Made by a program: the position numbers and the translations under genes. A stretch of 64,000 bases of DNA from Nocardioides sp. HDW12B (GTDB lineage Bacteria; Actinomycetota; Actinomycetes; Propionibacteriales; Nocardioidaceae): contig NZ_CP049867.1 of assembly GCF_011299595.1 (NCBI RefSeq), forward strand, positions 3,720,001 to 3,784,000, in the 5' to 3' direction. Below are positions 1-8,886 of the stretch, in pieces (the stretch's first letter is position 1; each line of letters starts with the position of its first letter). The notes under the pieces are model-generated. The model did not search any database. It saw only the letters and a program-made list of their open reading frames with translations, and was not told where the DNA came from.

Positions 1-1
1 C

Positions 2-457
2 GACGTCGTCGTCTTCGAGGACCCGGGCGGCTGGCTCGGCGGGGAGCCGGTGCTGAACCCGCTCCAGCGCGCGATGGCCGTGGTGGGCCTCTACCCGCCC
101 GGCGGGCACCTGGTGAAGCGGGTGATCGCGGTCGGTGGCGACCAGGTCGTCTGCTGCGACGACGACGGCCGGGTCACCGTCAACGGGGTCGCGCTCGACG
201 AGGACGACTACCTCAAGCAGCCCGGTCGGCCCTCCGACCGCGACTTCGACGTCACCGTCCCCGAGGACCGGCTGTGGGTGATGGGCGACAACCGCGGCAA
301 CAGCGAGGACTCCCGCTTCCACCAGCAGCAGGACCTCGGCACGATCCCCGTCGACGCGGTGGTGGGCAAGGTGTGGGCGATCGTGTGGCCAGGCGACCGG
401 TTCTCCCTGGTCAAGCGCCCGGCGACCTTCGACGACCCCGCGCTCGACGGGTCCTGA
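2..457 (+). CDS. lepB: Signal peptidase I, C-terminal part (5' end cut by window edge)
   Basis: Type I signal peptidases are membrane-bound serine proteases that cut Sec and Tat signal peptides outside the cytoplasmic membrane. The reading frame is open from base 2, so the start and the catalytic serine lie before the window. What is visible is the LVKRVIAVGGD motif with the catalytic lysine and the GDNRGNSEDSR box (box E), both diagnostic of family S26. The apparent start at base 50 is only the first in-frame GTG and should not be used. The following gene starts 45 bp downstream on the same strand, so co-transcription is possible. Identity is secure; only the N-terminus is missing. Confidence 0.9.
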   Translation, partial: DVVVFEDPGGWLGGEPVLNPLQRAMAVVGLYPPGGHLVKRVIAVGGDQVVCCDDDGRVTVNGVALDEDDYLKQPGRPSDRDFDVTVPEDRLWVMGDNRGNSEDSRFHQQQDLGTIPVDAVVGKVWAIVWPGDRFSLVKRPATFDDPALDGS

Positions 458-502
458 CGCCCCCCGACCCATCCGGGGGCGGCTCCGGGCCGAACACCCA
501 CC

Positions 503-2143
503 ATGAGCAACGACCCTCGTGGACCTGCCTCGAGCCGGCGTGACCGGCTGCGTGGCCATGCCCCCGCCCTCCTGCTGGGGGGGCTGGTCGGGCTGCTGTC
601 GGGCGCCGCCGCCGTCGCGGTGAGCGAGGCCGTGACGGCCCTGGTCGACGGGGTCACGAGCCCGCTGCTGTCGGTGGGCAACCGTGCCGTCGACTGGGCA
701 CCGCGTCCGCTCAAGGAGTTCGCCATCGAGACCTTCGGCACGGCCGACAAGCCGGTGCTGATCGGCAGCGTCATCGCCACCGTGGCCCTGCTGGCCGTGG
801 CCGCGGGCGCCGTGGGCGCCTTCCGTCCCCGCTTGGCCCTCGCAGGCTTCCTCGTGCTCTCCGCCGTGGCTGGTGCCGCGGCCCTCACCGACCGCTCGGC
901 GACCGCCGGGACCCTCCTCCGGCTGGTGCCGGTGCTGGCGCTCGTGGTCGTCGGCCTGCTGGCGCTGGTCGTGCTGCTGGGCCGCCTCGGCGCCCCTCTG
1001 GCCACCGGGTCCGGCGCGCTGGCCACCGTCGCCGGCCGCAGCGGCGACGGCACCACCACCGGTGCCGGTCCCGTGCCCGCCGACCGGCGCCAGTTCCTGC
1101 TCGCCTCCGTCGGCGTCGTGGCCTTCGCCGCGGCCGGCGGCATCGTCTCGCGGGTCTTCGGCGGTCTGACCGCCGCGGCCGACCGCGCCGGCATCACCCT
1201 GCCCACGGCGGCCAGCAAGGCCGCCCCGGTGCCCAGCGGCACCGTCGTCGGCGTCAAGGGCGTCACCCCCTACCTGACCGAGAACAGCGACTTCTACCGC
1301 GTCGACACCGCGCTGAAGGTGCCGGACGTCCCGATCGACGGCTGGACGCTGCGGATCCACGGGATGGTCGACAACGAGATCGAGCTGACCTACGCCGACA
1401 TCCTCGAGCGCCCCCTGACCGAGAACCGCATCACCATGACCTGCGTGTCGAACCCGGTGGGCGGGGAGTACCTCGGCAACGCCCTCTGGCTGGGCATCCC
1501 GCTGCACGAGCTGCTCGCCGAGGCCGGCGTGCAGGACGGCGCCGACGCGGTGAAGTCCACCTCCGCCGACGACTTCACCGCCGGCACGCCGCTCGAGGTG
1601 CTGACCGACAAGGACCGCGGGGCCATGGTCGCGATCGGCATGAACGGCGAGCCTCTCCCCCTCGAGCACGGCTTCCCGGCCCGGATGGTCACCCCCGGTC
1701 TCTACGGGTACGTGTCGGCCACCAAGTGGCTGGTCGACCTCGAGGTCACCCGCTTCTCCGACTTCAAGGCCTACTGGACCACCCGCGGCTACTCCGCCGA
1801 GGCGCCCATCAAGACCTCCAGCCGCATCGACGTGCCGCGATCCTTCGCCCAGCTCGAGGCGGGGCCGAACAAGGTGGCCGGCGTCGCGTGGGCCCAGGCC
1901 TCCGGCATCGAGAAGGTCGAGGTCCGCGTGGACGGCGGCGACTGGGAGGAGGCCCGCCTCGGCGAGGAGGACGGCCTCGACACCTGGCGCCAGTGGGTCT
2001 ACGACTGGGACGCCGACTCCGGCAGCCACACCCTCGAGGTCCGCGCCACCGACCGCACCGGCTTCGTCCAGACCGGCAAGCGCGCCCCCATCGCTCCCGA
2101 CGGCTCGACCGGCTGGGACAGCAAGAGCGTCACCGTCGCCTGA
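503..2143 (+). CDS. Membrane-anchored molybdopterin-dependent oxidoreductase (sulfite oxidase family)
   Basis: A 546-residue protein with about five hydrophobic segments (residues 20-45, 84-106, 110-128, 139-160 and a last one at 198-216 just after an RRQFLL sequence that resembles a Tat signal). The rest is an extracytoplasmic sulfite oxidase-type fold: the molybdopterin domain spans about 265-430 and contains TMTCVSNPVGG, whose Cys314 matches the molybdenum-ligating cysteine; a Mo-co dimerisation domain follows at about 435-546. The physiological substrate cannot be read from the sequence; sulfite, sulfoxide or nitrogen-oxide compounds are possible. No haem-binding motif is visible. The fasciclin lipoprotein gene lies 123 bp downstream, a pairing also seen in other bacteria where the two are often regulated together. 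Confidence 0.85.
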   Translation: MSNDPRGPASSRRDRLRGHAPALLLGGLVGLLSGAAAVAVSEAVTALVDGVTSPLLSVGNRAVDWAPRPLKEFAIETFGTADKPVLIGSVIATVALLAVAAGAVGAFRPRLALAGFLVLSAVAGAAALTDRSATAGTLLRLVPVLALVVVGLLALVVLLGRLGAPLATGSGALATVAGRSGDGTTTGAGPVPADRRQFLLASVGVVAFAAAGGIVSRVFGGLTAAADRAGITLPTAASKAAPVPSGTVVGVKGVTPYLTENSDFYRVDTALKVPDVPIDGWTLRIHGMVDNEIELTYADILERPLTENRITMTCVSNPVGGEYLGNALWLGIPLHELLAEAGVQDGADAVKSTSADDFTAGTPLEVLTDKDRGAMVAIGMNGEPLPLEHGFPARMVTPGLYGYVSATKWLVDLEVTRFSDFKAYWTTRGYSAEAPIKTSSRIDVPRSFAQLEAGPNKVAGVAWAQASGIEKVEVRVDGGDWEEARLGEEDGLDTWRQWVYDWDADSGSHTLEVRATDRTGFVQTGKRAPIAPDGSTGWDSKSVTVA

Positions 2144-2266
2144 CGACGGACCGACATTCGAGCAGATCGACGGAACTTGGTCCCGAAGCGACCAATCCGC
2201 CCCCGTGCGAGGTCCGAACTCCTCACACAAGCAAGGGAAATCCAACCCCACGAAGGGAAACCTCCG

Positions 2267-2950
2267 ATGCGCCCCATGAAGAAGTACTCCGCCGCTCTCG
2301 CGGTGGTCGCCGCCCTGTCCATGACCGCCGCCTGCGGCAGCGACGAGGGCAGCACCGACACCGGTTCCGCCAACCAGGACAACAGCAGCGAGACCAGCGA
2401 GGCCCCCGCCCCGGAGGAGGAGTCCAGCGCTCCCGCCGACGACGCGGCCGCCAACCTCGTGGGCGCCGGCTGCGCCGACTACGCCGAGGCCGTCCCGGAC
2501 GGTGCGGGCTCCGTCGCGGGCATGGCTGAGGACCCGGTGGCTGTCGCCGCCAGCAACAACCCCCTCCTCAAGACCCTCACCGCGGCCGTTTCTGGTCAGC
2601 TGAACAAGAAGGTCAACCTCGTCGACACGCTGAACAACGACGAGTTCACCGTCTTCGCTCCCGTCGACGACGCCTTCGCCAAGCTGCCGGCCAAGACCGT
2701 CAAGACCCTCGGCACCCCCGCGGGCGCCGAGACCCTGAGCACCGTGCTGACCTACCACGTCATCCCCGGCCAGATCGCCCCCGACCAGATCGTCGGCGAG
2801 CAGACCAGCGTCCAGGGTGGCAAGGTCGAGGTGACCGGCTCGGGCGACAACCTGAAGGTCAACGGCGCCAACGTCATCTGCGGCGGCGTGCAGACCGCCA
2901 ACGCCACCGTGTACCTCATCGACTCGGTGCTGATGCCCCCGGCCGCCTGA
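2267..2950 (+). CDS. Fasciclin-domain lipoprotein
   Basis: A 227-residue exported protein. The N-terminus ([17 protein letters not shown] then SMTAAC) is a lipoprotein signal peptide with the lipobox cysteine before GSDEG, so the mature protein should be lipid-anchored outside the membrane. A Ser/Glu/Ala-rich linker follows, then one fasciclin (FAS1) domain at about residues 90-225 with the two family motifs [11 protein letters not shown] and [11 protein letters not shown]1 domains mediate adhesion or protein contacts. I chose ATG 2267 because a GAAGGGA ribosome site sits 9 bases upstream; an upstream in-frame TTG at 2177 would destroy the signal peptide. It resembles mycobacterial MPB70/MPB83. 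It follows the molybdopterin oxidoreductase and is closed by a strong hairpin. Confidence 0.88.
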   Translation: MRPMKKYSAALAVVAALSMTAACGSDEGSTDTGSANQDNSSETSEAPAPEEESSAPADDAAANLVGAGCADYAEAVPDGAGSVAGMAEDPVAVAASNNPLLKTLTAAVSGQLNKKVNLVDTLNNDEFTVFAPVDDAFAKLPAKTVKTLGTPAGAETLSTVLTYHVIPGQIAPDQIVGEQTSVQGGKVEVTGSGDNLKVNGANVICGGVQTANATVYLIDSVLMPPAA

Positions 2951-2993
2951 TCCGGTCCGCCTGGACACCAGGCTGAGCACCAGGCTCGACACC

Positions 2994-3028
2994 AGCAGCC
3001 CCGACCTGTCCATCAGGTCGGGGCTGCT
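2994..3028 (+). terminator. Strong hairpin terminator after the fasciclin gene
   Basis: A perfect 15-bp stem (2994-3008 with 3014-3028) and a 5-base loop, 44 bp after the stop of the fasciclin gene. There is no T-run, as is common for actinobacterial terminators. It separates the oxidoreductase/fasciclin pair from gabT. Confidence 0.8.
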
Positions 3029-3122
3029 GCGCGTCCGCCACCGATTCCGTCGTCCCAGGCTCGCTGCGAGACGGAAGCCGTGGCCACTGGACAGGCACGC
3101 CGTGGGAAACGACGATGGAGCC

Positions 3123-4472
3123 ATGACGTCCTCCACCCCGGTCCCGCAGGAGCGCAAGCTCGTCACCGAGCTGCCCGGCCCGGCCTCCCAGGCCCTCCAC
3201 GCCCGCAAGGGCGCCGCCGTCGCGGCGGGGGTCGGCGTGGGGCTGCCGGCGTACGTCGTGCGCGCGGGCGGCGGCATCCTCGTCGACGTCGACGGCAACC
3301 AGCTCATCGACTTCGGCTCCGGCATCGCGGTGACCAGCGTCGGCAACAGCGCCCCGCGCGTGGTCGCCGCCGTCACCGACCAGGTCGCCGACTTCACGCA
3401 CACCTGCTTCATGGTCACCCCCTACGAGGAGTACGTCGAGGTCTGCGAGCAGCTGGCCGAGCTCACCCCCGGGGACCACGAGAAGCGCAGCGCGCTGTTC
3501 AACTCCGGCGCCGAGGCCGTCGAGAACGCCGTCAAGGTCGCCCGCACCGCCACCGGGAGGACCGCGGTGGTGGCCTTCGAGCACGGCTACCACGGCCGCA
3601 CCAACCTGACCATGGGGCTGACGGCGAAGAACATGCCCTACAAGCACGGCTTCGGCCCCTTCGCGCCGGAGATCTACCGCGCCCCGATGGCCTACCCGCT
3701 GCGCTGGCCAGGCGGCGCCGAGCAGTGCGCCGACCAGGCCTTCGCCGCCTTCGTCGACGTGGTGCACTCCCAGGTCGGGGAGTCCAACACCGCCGCGGTG
3801 ATCATCGAGCCGATCCAGGGCGAGGGCGGCTTCGTCGTACCCCCGCCGGGGTGGCTGCCGCGCGTGGCGGACTACTGCCGCGAGCACGGCATCGTGCTCA
3901 TCGCCGACGAGATCCAGACCGGCTTCTGCCGCACCGGCGACTGGTTCGCCTGCGACCACGAGGGCGTCGTGCCCGACCTGATCACCACCGCCAAGGGCAT
4001 CGCCGGCGGGCTGCCGCTGGCGGCGGTGACCGGCCGCGCCGACCTCATGGACTCCGTGCACTCCGGCGGGCTCGGCGGCACCTACGGCGGCAACCCGGTC
4101 GCCTGCGCCGCCGCGCTCGGCGCCATCGCGACCATGCGGGCCGAGGACCTGCCGGGCCGCGCCCAGGCCATCGAGCGGCTCTTCCGCAACCGGCTGGAGC
4201 AGCTGCGCTCGAAGTACGACGTCATCGCCGAGATCCGCGGCCGCGGCGCCATGCTCGCCATCGAGCTGACCGCCGGCGCCGGCGACCTCACGCCGAACCC
4301 CACGGCGACCGCCGCCATCAACAAGCACTGCCACAGCCAGGGTTTGGTCACCCTGACCGCGGGCACGTACGGCAACGTGTTCCGGTTCCTGCCGCCGCTG
4401 TCCTCCCCCGACCACCTGCTGGAGGAGGGCCTCGACATCATCGAGGACGCCTTCGCCCAGGTGCTGGGCTGA
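3123..4472 (+). CDS. gabT: 4-aminobutyrate aminotransferase
   Basis: Class III PLP-dependent aminotransferase, 449 residues, the usual length. It transfers the amino group of GABA to 2-oxoglutarate giving succinate semialdehyde and glutamate. Visible landmarks are the substrate/cofactor region NSGAEAVENAVK (128-139), the cofactor Asp in IADEIQTGFCRTG (Asp262) and the Schiff-base Lys291 in TTAKGIAGGLP. I prefer ATG 3123 (MTSSTPVP) because a GATGGAG site lies just upstream; an in-frame GTG at 3102 is possible. The next gene, gabD, begins 69 bp later on the same strand and completes the pathway to succinate, so the two probably form an operon. No GABA permease or GabR regulator lies next to them. 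Confidence 0.93.
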   Translation: MTSSTPVPQERKLVTELPGPASQALHARKGAAVAAGVGVGLPAYVVRAGGGILVDVDGNQLIDFGSGIAVTSVGNSAPRVVAAVTDQVADFTHTCFMVTPYEEYVEVCEQLAELTPGDHEKRSALFNSGAEAVENAVKVARTATGRTAVVAFEHGYHGRTNLTMGLTAKNMPYKHGFGPFAPEIYRAPMAYPLRWPGGAEQCADQAFAAFVDVVHSQVGESNTAAVIIEPIQGEGGFVVPPPGWLPRVADYCREHGIVLIADEIQTGFCRTGDWFACDHEGVVPDLITTAKGIAGGLPLAAVTGRADLMDSVHSGGLGGTYGGNPVACAAALGAIATMRAEDLPGRAQAIERLFRNRLEQLRSKYDVIAEIRGRGAMLAIELTAGAGDLTPNPTATAAINKHCHSQGLVTLTAGTYGNVFRFLPPLSSPDHLLEEGLDIIEDAFAQVLG

Positions 4473-4541
4473 GCCCGCCGGAGCCCGCTCCGCCGGGCTC
4501 CCTGACCGACCCGCCGACACGACGACCCCGAGGACGACACC

Positions 4542-6026
4542 GTGAGCCAGCCCGACGCCCGCAGCACCGCCGCGCAGGAGAAGGCCGCGCTGGACCAGGT
4601 CCCCACGCAGCTCTTCATCGGCGGTGAGTGGCGCGACTCCTCCGACGGCTCCTCGATCGACGTCGAGGACCCCGCCACCGGGAAGACGCTCGTCACCATC
4701 GCCGGGGCCACGGTCGAGGACGGTGCCGCCGCCCTCGACGCCGCGGTCGCCGCGCAGGCCGACTGGGCCGCGGTGGCCCCCCGGACGCGCGGGGAGATGC
4801 TGCGCTCGGCCTTCGAGCTGCTCACCGAGCGGGCCGACCACTTCGCGATGCTCATGACCCTGGAGATGGGCAAGCCGCTGGCCCAGGCCAAGGGCGAGGT
4901 CACCTACGGCTCCGAGTTCTTCCGCTGGTTCTCCGAGGAGGCCGTGCGCATCGCCGGGCGCTGGTCGACGAGCCCCGACGGCAGCACCCGCTTCCTGACC
5001 ATGCGCCAGCCCGTCGGACCCACCCTGATGATCACGCCCTGGAACTTCCCGCTCGCCATGGGCACGCGCAAGATCGGCCCGGCCATCGCCGCCGGCTGCA
5101 CGATGGTGGTCAAGCCCGCCTCGCAGACCCCGCTGACGATGCTGGCGCTCGCCGCCCTGCTCGAGGAGGTCGGCGTCCCGAAGGGCGTGCTCAACGTCGT
5201 GCCGACGAGCCGCACCGGTGACGTCATGGAGCCGATCATCGGCGACCCTCGCCTGCGCAAGCTGACCTTCACCGGCTCCACCCCGATCGGCAAGCAGCTC
5301 GTCAAGCAGTCGGCCGACCAGCTGCTGCGGGTCTCGATGGAGCTCGGCGGCAACGCCCCCTTCCTCGTCTTCCCCGACGCCGACCTCGACGCGGCCGTCG
5401 AGGGCGCGATGGTCGCCAAGATGCGCAACATGGGCGAGGCCTGCACGGCCGCCAACCGCTTCCTGGTCCACGAGGACGTCGCCGACGACTTCGCCACGAA
5501 GTTCGCCGCCAAGATGGCCGCGCAGACCCTGGGTCGCGGCACCGAGGACGGCGTCGACGTCGGCCCGCTGATCGACGCCAAGGCGCTCGACAAGGTCTCC
5601 GAGCTCGTCGACGACGCCCAGCAGCGCGGCGCGAGCGTCGCCACCGGCGGCTCACGCACCGGCGACGCCGGCTACTTCTTCCAGCCCACCGTGCTGACCG
5701 ACGTCCCCGCCGACGCCGACCTCATGCGCGAGGAGGTGTTCGGCCCCGTCGCCCCGATCACGACGTTCTCCGACGACGACAAGGCCGTCGCGATGGCCAA
5801 CGACACCGAGTACGGGCTGGTCGCCTACGCCTACACCACCGACCTCGGACGCATGATCCGCGTCAGCGAGGCCCTGGAGTTCGGCATGGTCGGGATCAAC
5901 CAGGGCATCGTGTCCAACCCGGCCGCGCCCTTCGGCGGCGTCAAGGCCTCCGGCTTCGGCCGCGAGGGCGGCCCCGAGGGCATCGACGAGTACCTCTCCG
6001 TCAAGTACGTCGGGATCGCTCCCTGA
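4542..6026 (+). CDS. gabD: Succinate-semialdehyde dehydrogenase (NAD(P)+)
   Basis: Aldehyde dehydrogenase family, 494 residues. It oxidises succinate semialdehyde, the product of GabT, to succinate for the TCA cycle. Family residues are visible: the oxyanion Asn and neighbours in TPWNFPLAM (165-173), the cofactor Lys191 in VVKPAS, the general base Glu267 in MELGGN and the nucleophile Cys301 in GEACTAANR. The GTG start at 4542 follows GAGGACGAC. The 3' end overlaps the convergent membrane-protein gene by 26 bp. Membership of the succinate-semialdehyde branch rests on its position directly after gabT and the overall sequence style; a related aldehyde could be the true substrate. Confidence 0.92.
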   Translation: MSQPDARSTAAQEKAALDQVPTQLFIGGEWRDSSDGSSIDVEDPATGKTLVTIAGATVEDGAAALDAAVAAQADWAAVAPRTRGEMLRSAFELLTERADHFAMLMTLEMGKPLAQAKGEVTYGSEFFRWFSEEAVRIAGRWSTSPDGSTRFLTMRQPVGPTLMITPWNFPLAMGTRKIGPAIAAGCTMVVKPASQTPLTMLALAALLEEVGVPKGVLNVVPTSRTGDVMEPIIGDPRLRKLTFTGSTPIGKQLVKQSADQLLRVSMELGGNAPFLVFPDADLDAAVEGAMVAKMRNMGEACTAANRFLVHEDVADDFATKFAAKMAAQTLGRGTEDGVDVGPLIDAKALDKVSELVDDAQQRGASVATGGSRTGDAGYFFQPTVLTDVPADADLMREEVFGPVAPITTFSDDDKAVAMANDTEYGLVAYAYTTDLGRMIRVSEALEFGMVGINQGIVSNPAAPFGGVKASGFGREGGPEGIDEYLSVKYVGIAP

Positions 6027-6768
6027 CCGGAGCCTGCCCCGACGTGCCCGCACCGGCTGCCCCGGAGCGGCCCAGCGTCCACGGCAGCGTCATCACCACG
6101 GCCCACACCGTGCACAGCAGGGCGACGACCACGCCGACGTACACCGGCCACGGCCCGAACCAGTCGAGCGCCGAGGCCGAGGCCGGCTTGGCGTTGAGGT
6201 AGCCGTAGTTGGTGTCGGCCGCGACGTTGAAGGCGAACGTCGCCGCTGCCCACACCAGCACCGCGGCCACCGTGAAGCGGTAGCCGCGCCACGTCGGGCG
6301 CAGGCCCAGGCCCCAGGTCAGGTAGGCCGCCGCCCACACGACGAGGAAGTGCAGCGCCCAGAAGCCGAAGTAGCGCGGGTGGGGGAAGACCTCGCCCAGG
6401 CTCGGGGTGAGCACGCCCTGCACGGTCAGCGTGAGACCGACGTAGTAGACGAACGCGGTGGCACGCCACGACCGGGACCACAGCGCCACCACCGCGAAGA
6501 CGGTGGCCAGGTCGCACAGCGCCAGCGGCAGCGAGGTGTCGACGTCGAAGTCGCCCGGGCTGAGCTGGTAGGTCTGCATCGCCACCGCGACGAGCCCCAG
6601 CGCGACCGCGAAGCCGCGTCGGGCGCGGTCCTCCGCCGGCGTCCCCGCGTGCCGGCGGCCCCAGGCCACGACCGCGACGAGACCGACCGCGAAGACGACG
6701 AGCAGCACGAGGTGCTCGGACCCGAAGGCCTCGAAGCGGGTGCTGGTACCGGCAGCAGCGAGCGTCAC
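6001..6768 (-). CDS. TIGR02206/YwaF-like integral membrane protein
   Basis: A 255-residue protein with about seven hydrophobic helices spread over residues 15-235. The FEAFGSEHL opening, the LPLALCDLA motif and the HFLVVWAA segment are typical of the TIGR02206 (YwaF) membrane family, whose function is unknown. The GTG at 6768 is the sensible start: the only ATG just upstream, at 6777, is in another frame and hits a stop after three codons. Its 5' end faces the divergent MmcQ/YjbR gene with only 6 bp between the two start codons, so the two must have overlapping promoters or leaderless mRNAs. The last 26 bp overlap the end of gabD. Confidence 0.8.
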   Translation of the reverse strand: MTLAAAGTSTRFEAFGSEHLVLLVVFAVGLVAVVAWGRRHAGTPAEDRARRGFAVALGLVAVAMQTYQLSPGDFDVDTSLPLALCDLATVFAVVALWSRSWRATAFVYYVGLTLTVQGVLTPSLGEVFPHPRYFGFWALHFLVVWAAAYLTWGLGLRPTWRGYRFTVAAVLVWAAATFAFNVAADTNYGYLNAKPASASALDWFGPWPVYVGVVVALLCTVWAVVMTLPWTLGRSGAAGAGTSGQAPVRERSRRT

Positions 6769-6774
6769 CCGACC

Positions 6775-7137
6775 ATGGTGCCCGGCCCCCGGTGTGCGCG
6801 CACCTGTGCGACGCTGCCCGGGTGGCGACCCGACGCGGTCGACCCCGCCACCGGCGAGCGGTACGACGACGTGGTCGTCGTCTGGGTGCCCGACGAGGAG
6901 GCCAAGCAGGCGCTGGTGGCCGACCCGGGGACGCCGTACTTCACCACGCCGCACTTCGACGGCCACCCGTCGGTGCTGCTGCGGTCCTCCCGGATCGGCG
7001 AGCTCACCCGCGACGAGGTGGCCGAGGTCGTGCAGGACGCCTGGCTGGCCCAGGCCTCCGCCCGGTGGGGCCGCGACTTCCTCGCGTCCCTGGAGGGCCT
7101 GGACGAACATCCGGTCTTCGTCGTCCCGGGACGCTGA
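6775..7137 (+). CDS. MmcQ/YjbR-family protein, compact version
   Basis: A 120-residue protein whose middle and C-terminus (DEEAKQALVADPG, YFTTPHFDGHPSVLLR, VQDAWLAQAS) match the MmcQ/YjbR (CyaY-like fold) family. An early ATLPGW looks like the family's N-terminal LALPG motif, but the distance from it to the ALVADPG helix is about 25 residues instead of about 40, so a strand pair normally found there (the GKxFAW region) seems missing. The start could be ATG 6775 or GTG 6778. Family members have been proposed to bind DNA but have no firm role. It is divergent from the TIGR02206 gene and convergent with the DUF429-RelA fusion gene. Confidence 0.65.
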   Translation: MVPGPRCARTCATLPGWRPDAVDPATGERYDDVVVVWVPDEEAKQALVADPGTPYFTTPHFDGHPSVLLRSSRIGELTRDEVAEVVQDAWLAQASARWGRDFLASLEGLDEHPVFVVPGR

Positions 7138-7155
7138 GGTCCCGGACGCCGGGGC

Positions 7156-8886
7156 TCACGTGCGCAGCTTCTCCCAGCGCGCCTGCAGCGAGTCGCGGCG
7201 GTGCTCGTTGCCGTGCAGGTGGACGTACTGCTCGCCGTAGCGGACCAGCAGCGCGTCGTCGAGCCGCCGGACGGCGCCCGGCGGGTACCGGTAGGCCATC
7301 CGCTCGGCCACCTCGTCGGCGTCCACGCTGTCGAGGAGCGTCTCCAGCGCCTGGACCGAGGTGATGCCGAGCTCGAGCAGGAGCCCGGAGATCCACGTGT
7401 AGTGATCGGGCCGCGACCAGCCCGCCTCCGCGTAGCGCGCGGTGAGGAACGTCGCGAGGTCCTCGCCACCGATGCGCGGGTCGTCGTCGACGCCGCCGAT
7501 CTGGCGCAGCGTGCCGGTGCGTCGCAGCGCCTCGTGGATGGCGGAGAACTCGCGGTCGGCGAGCTCCAGCAGGCCGGCGGCCAGCGTGAAGCGCCGGTCG
7601 AGCTCGGGCGCCTGCTCGTCGGGGATCTCGCCCTTGTAGCGCATCGCGTGCTCGAACTCGGCCCACGCGTGCTGCAGCACGGTGCGGACCTGGATCTGCG
7701 CCGAGCGGTCGTGCTCGCGCTCCACGAGCAGGTGCCGGCTGGCGTAGCCGAACCGGCCCTCGCTGGCGGTCTCGCGGCCCATGTCGCGGTCGTCGAGGAC
7801 GGTGAGGGTGTCGTGCAGCAGGCCGGCGACGGCGGCGACGTCGCGCCGCAGGTAGGTGATGACCCGGACGCCGACGACGTCGGTGATCTGCGTCAGCGGG
7901 TCGGCGAAGACCGGCTGCCCGGCCGCCTCGCGGTGGGCCTTGGTGGCGAAGGAGGCCACGCTCTTCGGACGCCCGGTCACGCTGAGGTAGTTGATGCCGG
8001 CGTCGTCGAGCAGCGCGGTGACCAGCTCGACGTACGCGTCGGTGGAGCGTGCCACCTCCTCGAACCCGGCGGCGTACGTCGCGATCGCGGCCCGCAGCCG
8101 GTCGTCGCGGTCGAGCCGGTTCGGCGTACGGCGGGCGCGCGGCTCGGGCACGTGGTCGGCCGGCAGCGTCGGGGTGACGATCGCCCCGGCCGTGGCGTCG
8201 CCGTACACGGTCAGGTCGCCGGGCCGGTGCACGGCGTACCGCGCGACGTAGGCGCACACGACGGCGTCCACCTGGTCCTCGGCGACCCGCAGCTCGCTCT
8301 TGCGCTCGGCCGCCTCGACGAGCGCCACCAGCGCGTTCCACGCCGGGCTGTTGCCGAGCCGCATGGCGGGCGTGGCCTCGTCGAGGCCCTCGAGGAGGGC
8401 GGTGAGGGTGAGCAGCTCACTGCGCATCGAGTCGAGGGAGCGGCCCTTCTTGTTCTTGTACTTCAGCGTCCGCCCCAGCCGGAAGAGCGCGACCGTCGCG
8501 GCGTGGGGGTAGACCTCGACGGCACGTCGCGCAGCGGTGGAGGCGGGGTCGAGCTCGAGCCCGAAGCGCTCGGCCAGCGCCGCCCCGCGGGGCACGCCCG
8601 CGAACTCCGCCTTGCCGCGGTTGGAGGGGTGGGCGCCGGCGTCGAAGCGGGCGAAGTCGCGGTTGAGCGCCGCCTCCCCCGGACGGTTGCCCGTGTCGTT
8701 CGCGACCACGAGCGGGGCGTCGATGGCGACCACGCAGTCGCCCGCGAGGTACGGCGCCAGCACGGCGTCGAGGTCGTCGTCGGTGCGCTGGGCCGAGACG
8801 TGGACCAGCACGCCCTCGTCGTCGAGGACGGCGACCCCCGAGGGGCTGCGATGACCCCAGGCGAGGTCCACTCCGACGGCGTGCAT
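7156..8886 (-). CDS. DUF429 - RelA/SpoT synthetase-domain fusion protein
   Basis: A 576-residue two-domain protein. Residues 1-225 form a DUF429 domain, predicted to have an RNase H-like fold; acidic residues sit at the expected places (Asp7 in GVDLAW, Asp56 in AIDAPL, Glu124 in VEVYPHAA, Asp207 in DQVDAVV). Residues 265-455 match the (p)ppGpp synthetase domain of RelA/SpoT proteins: GRPKSVASFATK (305-316), ITDVVGVRVI with Asp336, GYASRH (380-385) and QIQVRTVLQHAWAEFEH (397-413). The catalytic Glu of the usual E-x-Q-x-R-T motif is replaced by Gln397. A further 120 residues of helical, unassigned sequence follow. There is no HD hydrolase or TGS/ACT regulatory domain. ATG 8886 (MHAVGVDLAW) is chosen because DUF429 proteins start right at this motif. 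Function is unknown; a nucleotide-dependent nuclease or an alarmone/toxin-type synthetase is possible. Confidence 0.82.
   Translation of the reverse strand: MHAVGVDLAWGHRSPSGVAVLDDEGVLVHVSAQRTDDDLDAVLAPYLAGDCVVAIDAPLVVANDTGNRPGEAALNRDFARFDAGAHPSNRGKAEFAGVPRGAALAERFGLELDPASTAARRAVEVYPHAATVALFRLGRTLKYKNKKGRSLDSMRSELLTLTALLEGLDEATPAMRLGNSPAWNALVALVEAAERKSELRVAEDQVDAVVCAYVARYAVHRPGDLTVYGDATAGAIVTPTLPADHVPEPRARRTPNRLDRDDRLRAAIATYAAGFEEVARSTDAYVELVTALLDDAGINYLSVTGRPKSVASFATKAHREAAGQPVFADPLTQITDVVGVRVITYLRRDVAAVAGLLHDTLTVLDDRDMGRETASEGRFGYASRHLLVEREHDRSAQIQVRTVLQHAWAEFEHAMRYKGEIPDEQAPELDRRFTLAAGLLELADREFSAIHEALRRTGTLRQIGGVDDDPRIGGEDLATFLTARYAEAGWSRPDHYTWISGLLLELGITSVQALETLLDSVDADEVAERMAYRYPPGAVRRLDDALLVRYGEQYVHLHGNEHRRDSLQARWEKLRT

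Noticed and set aside
2916-5471. Minus-strand frame opposite gabT and gabD
   Set aside because: A stop-free antisense frame over two well-matched enzymes; no start context or domain.
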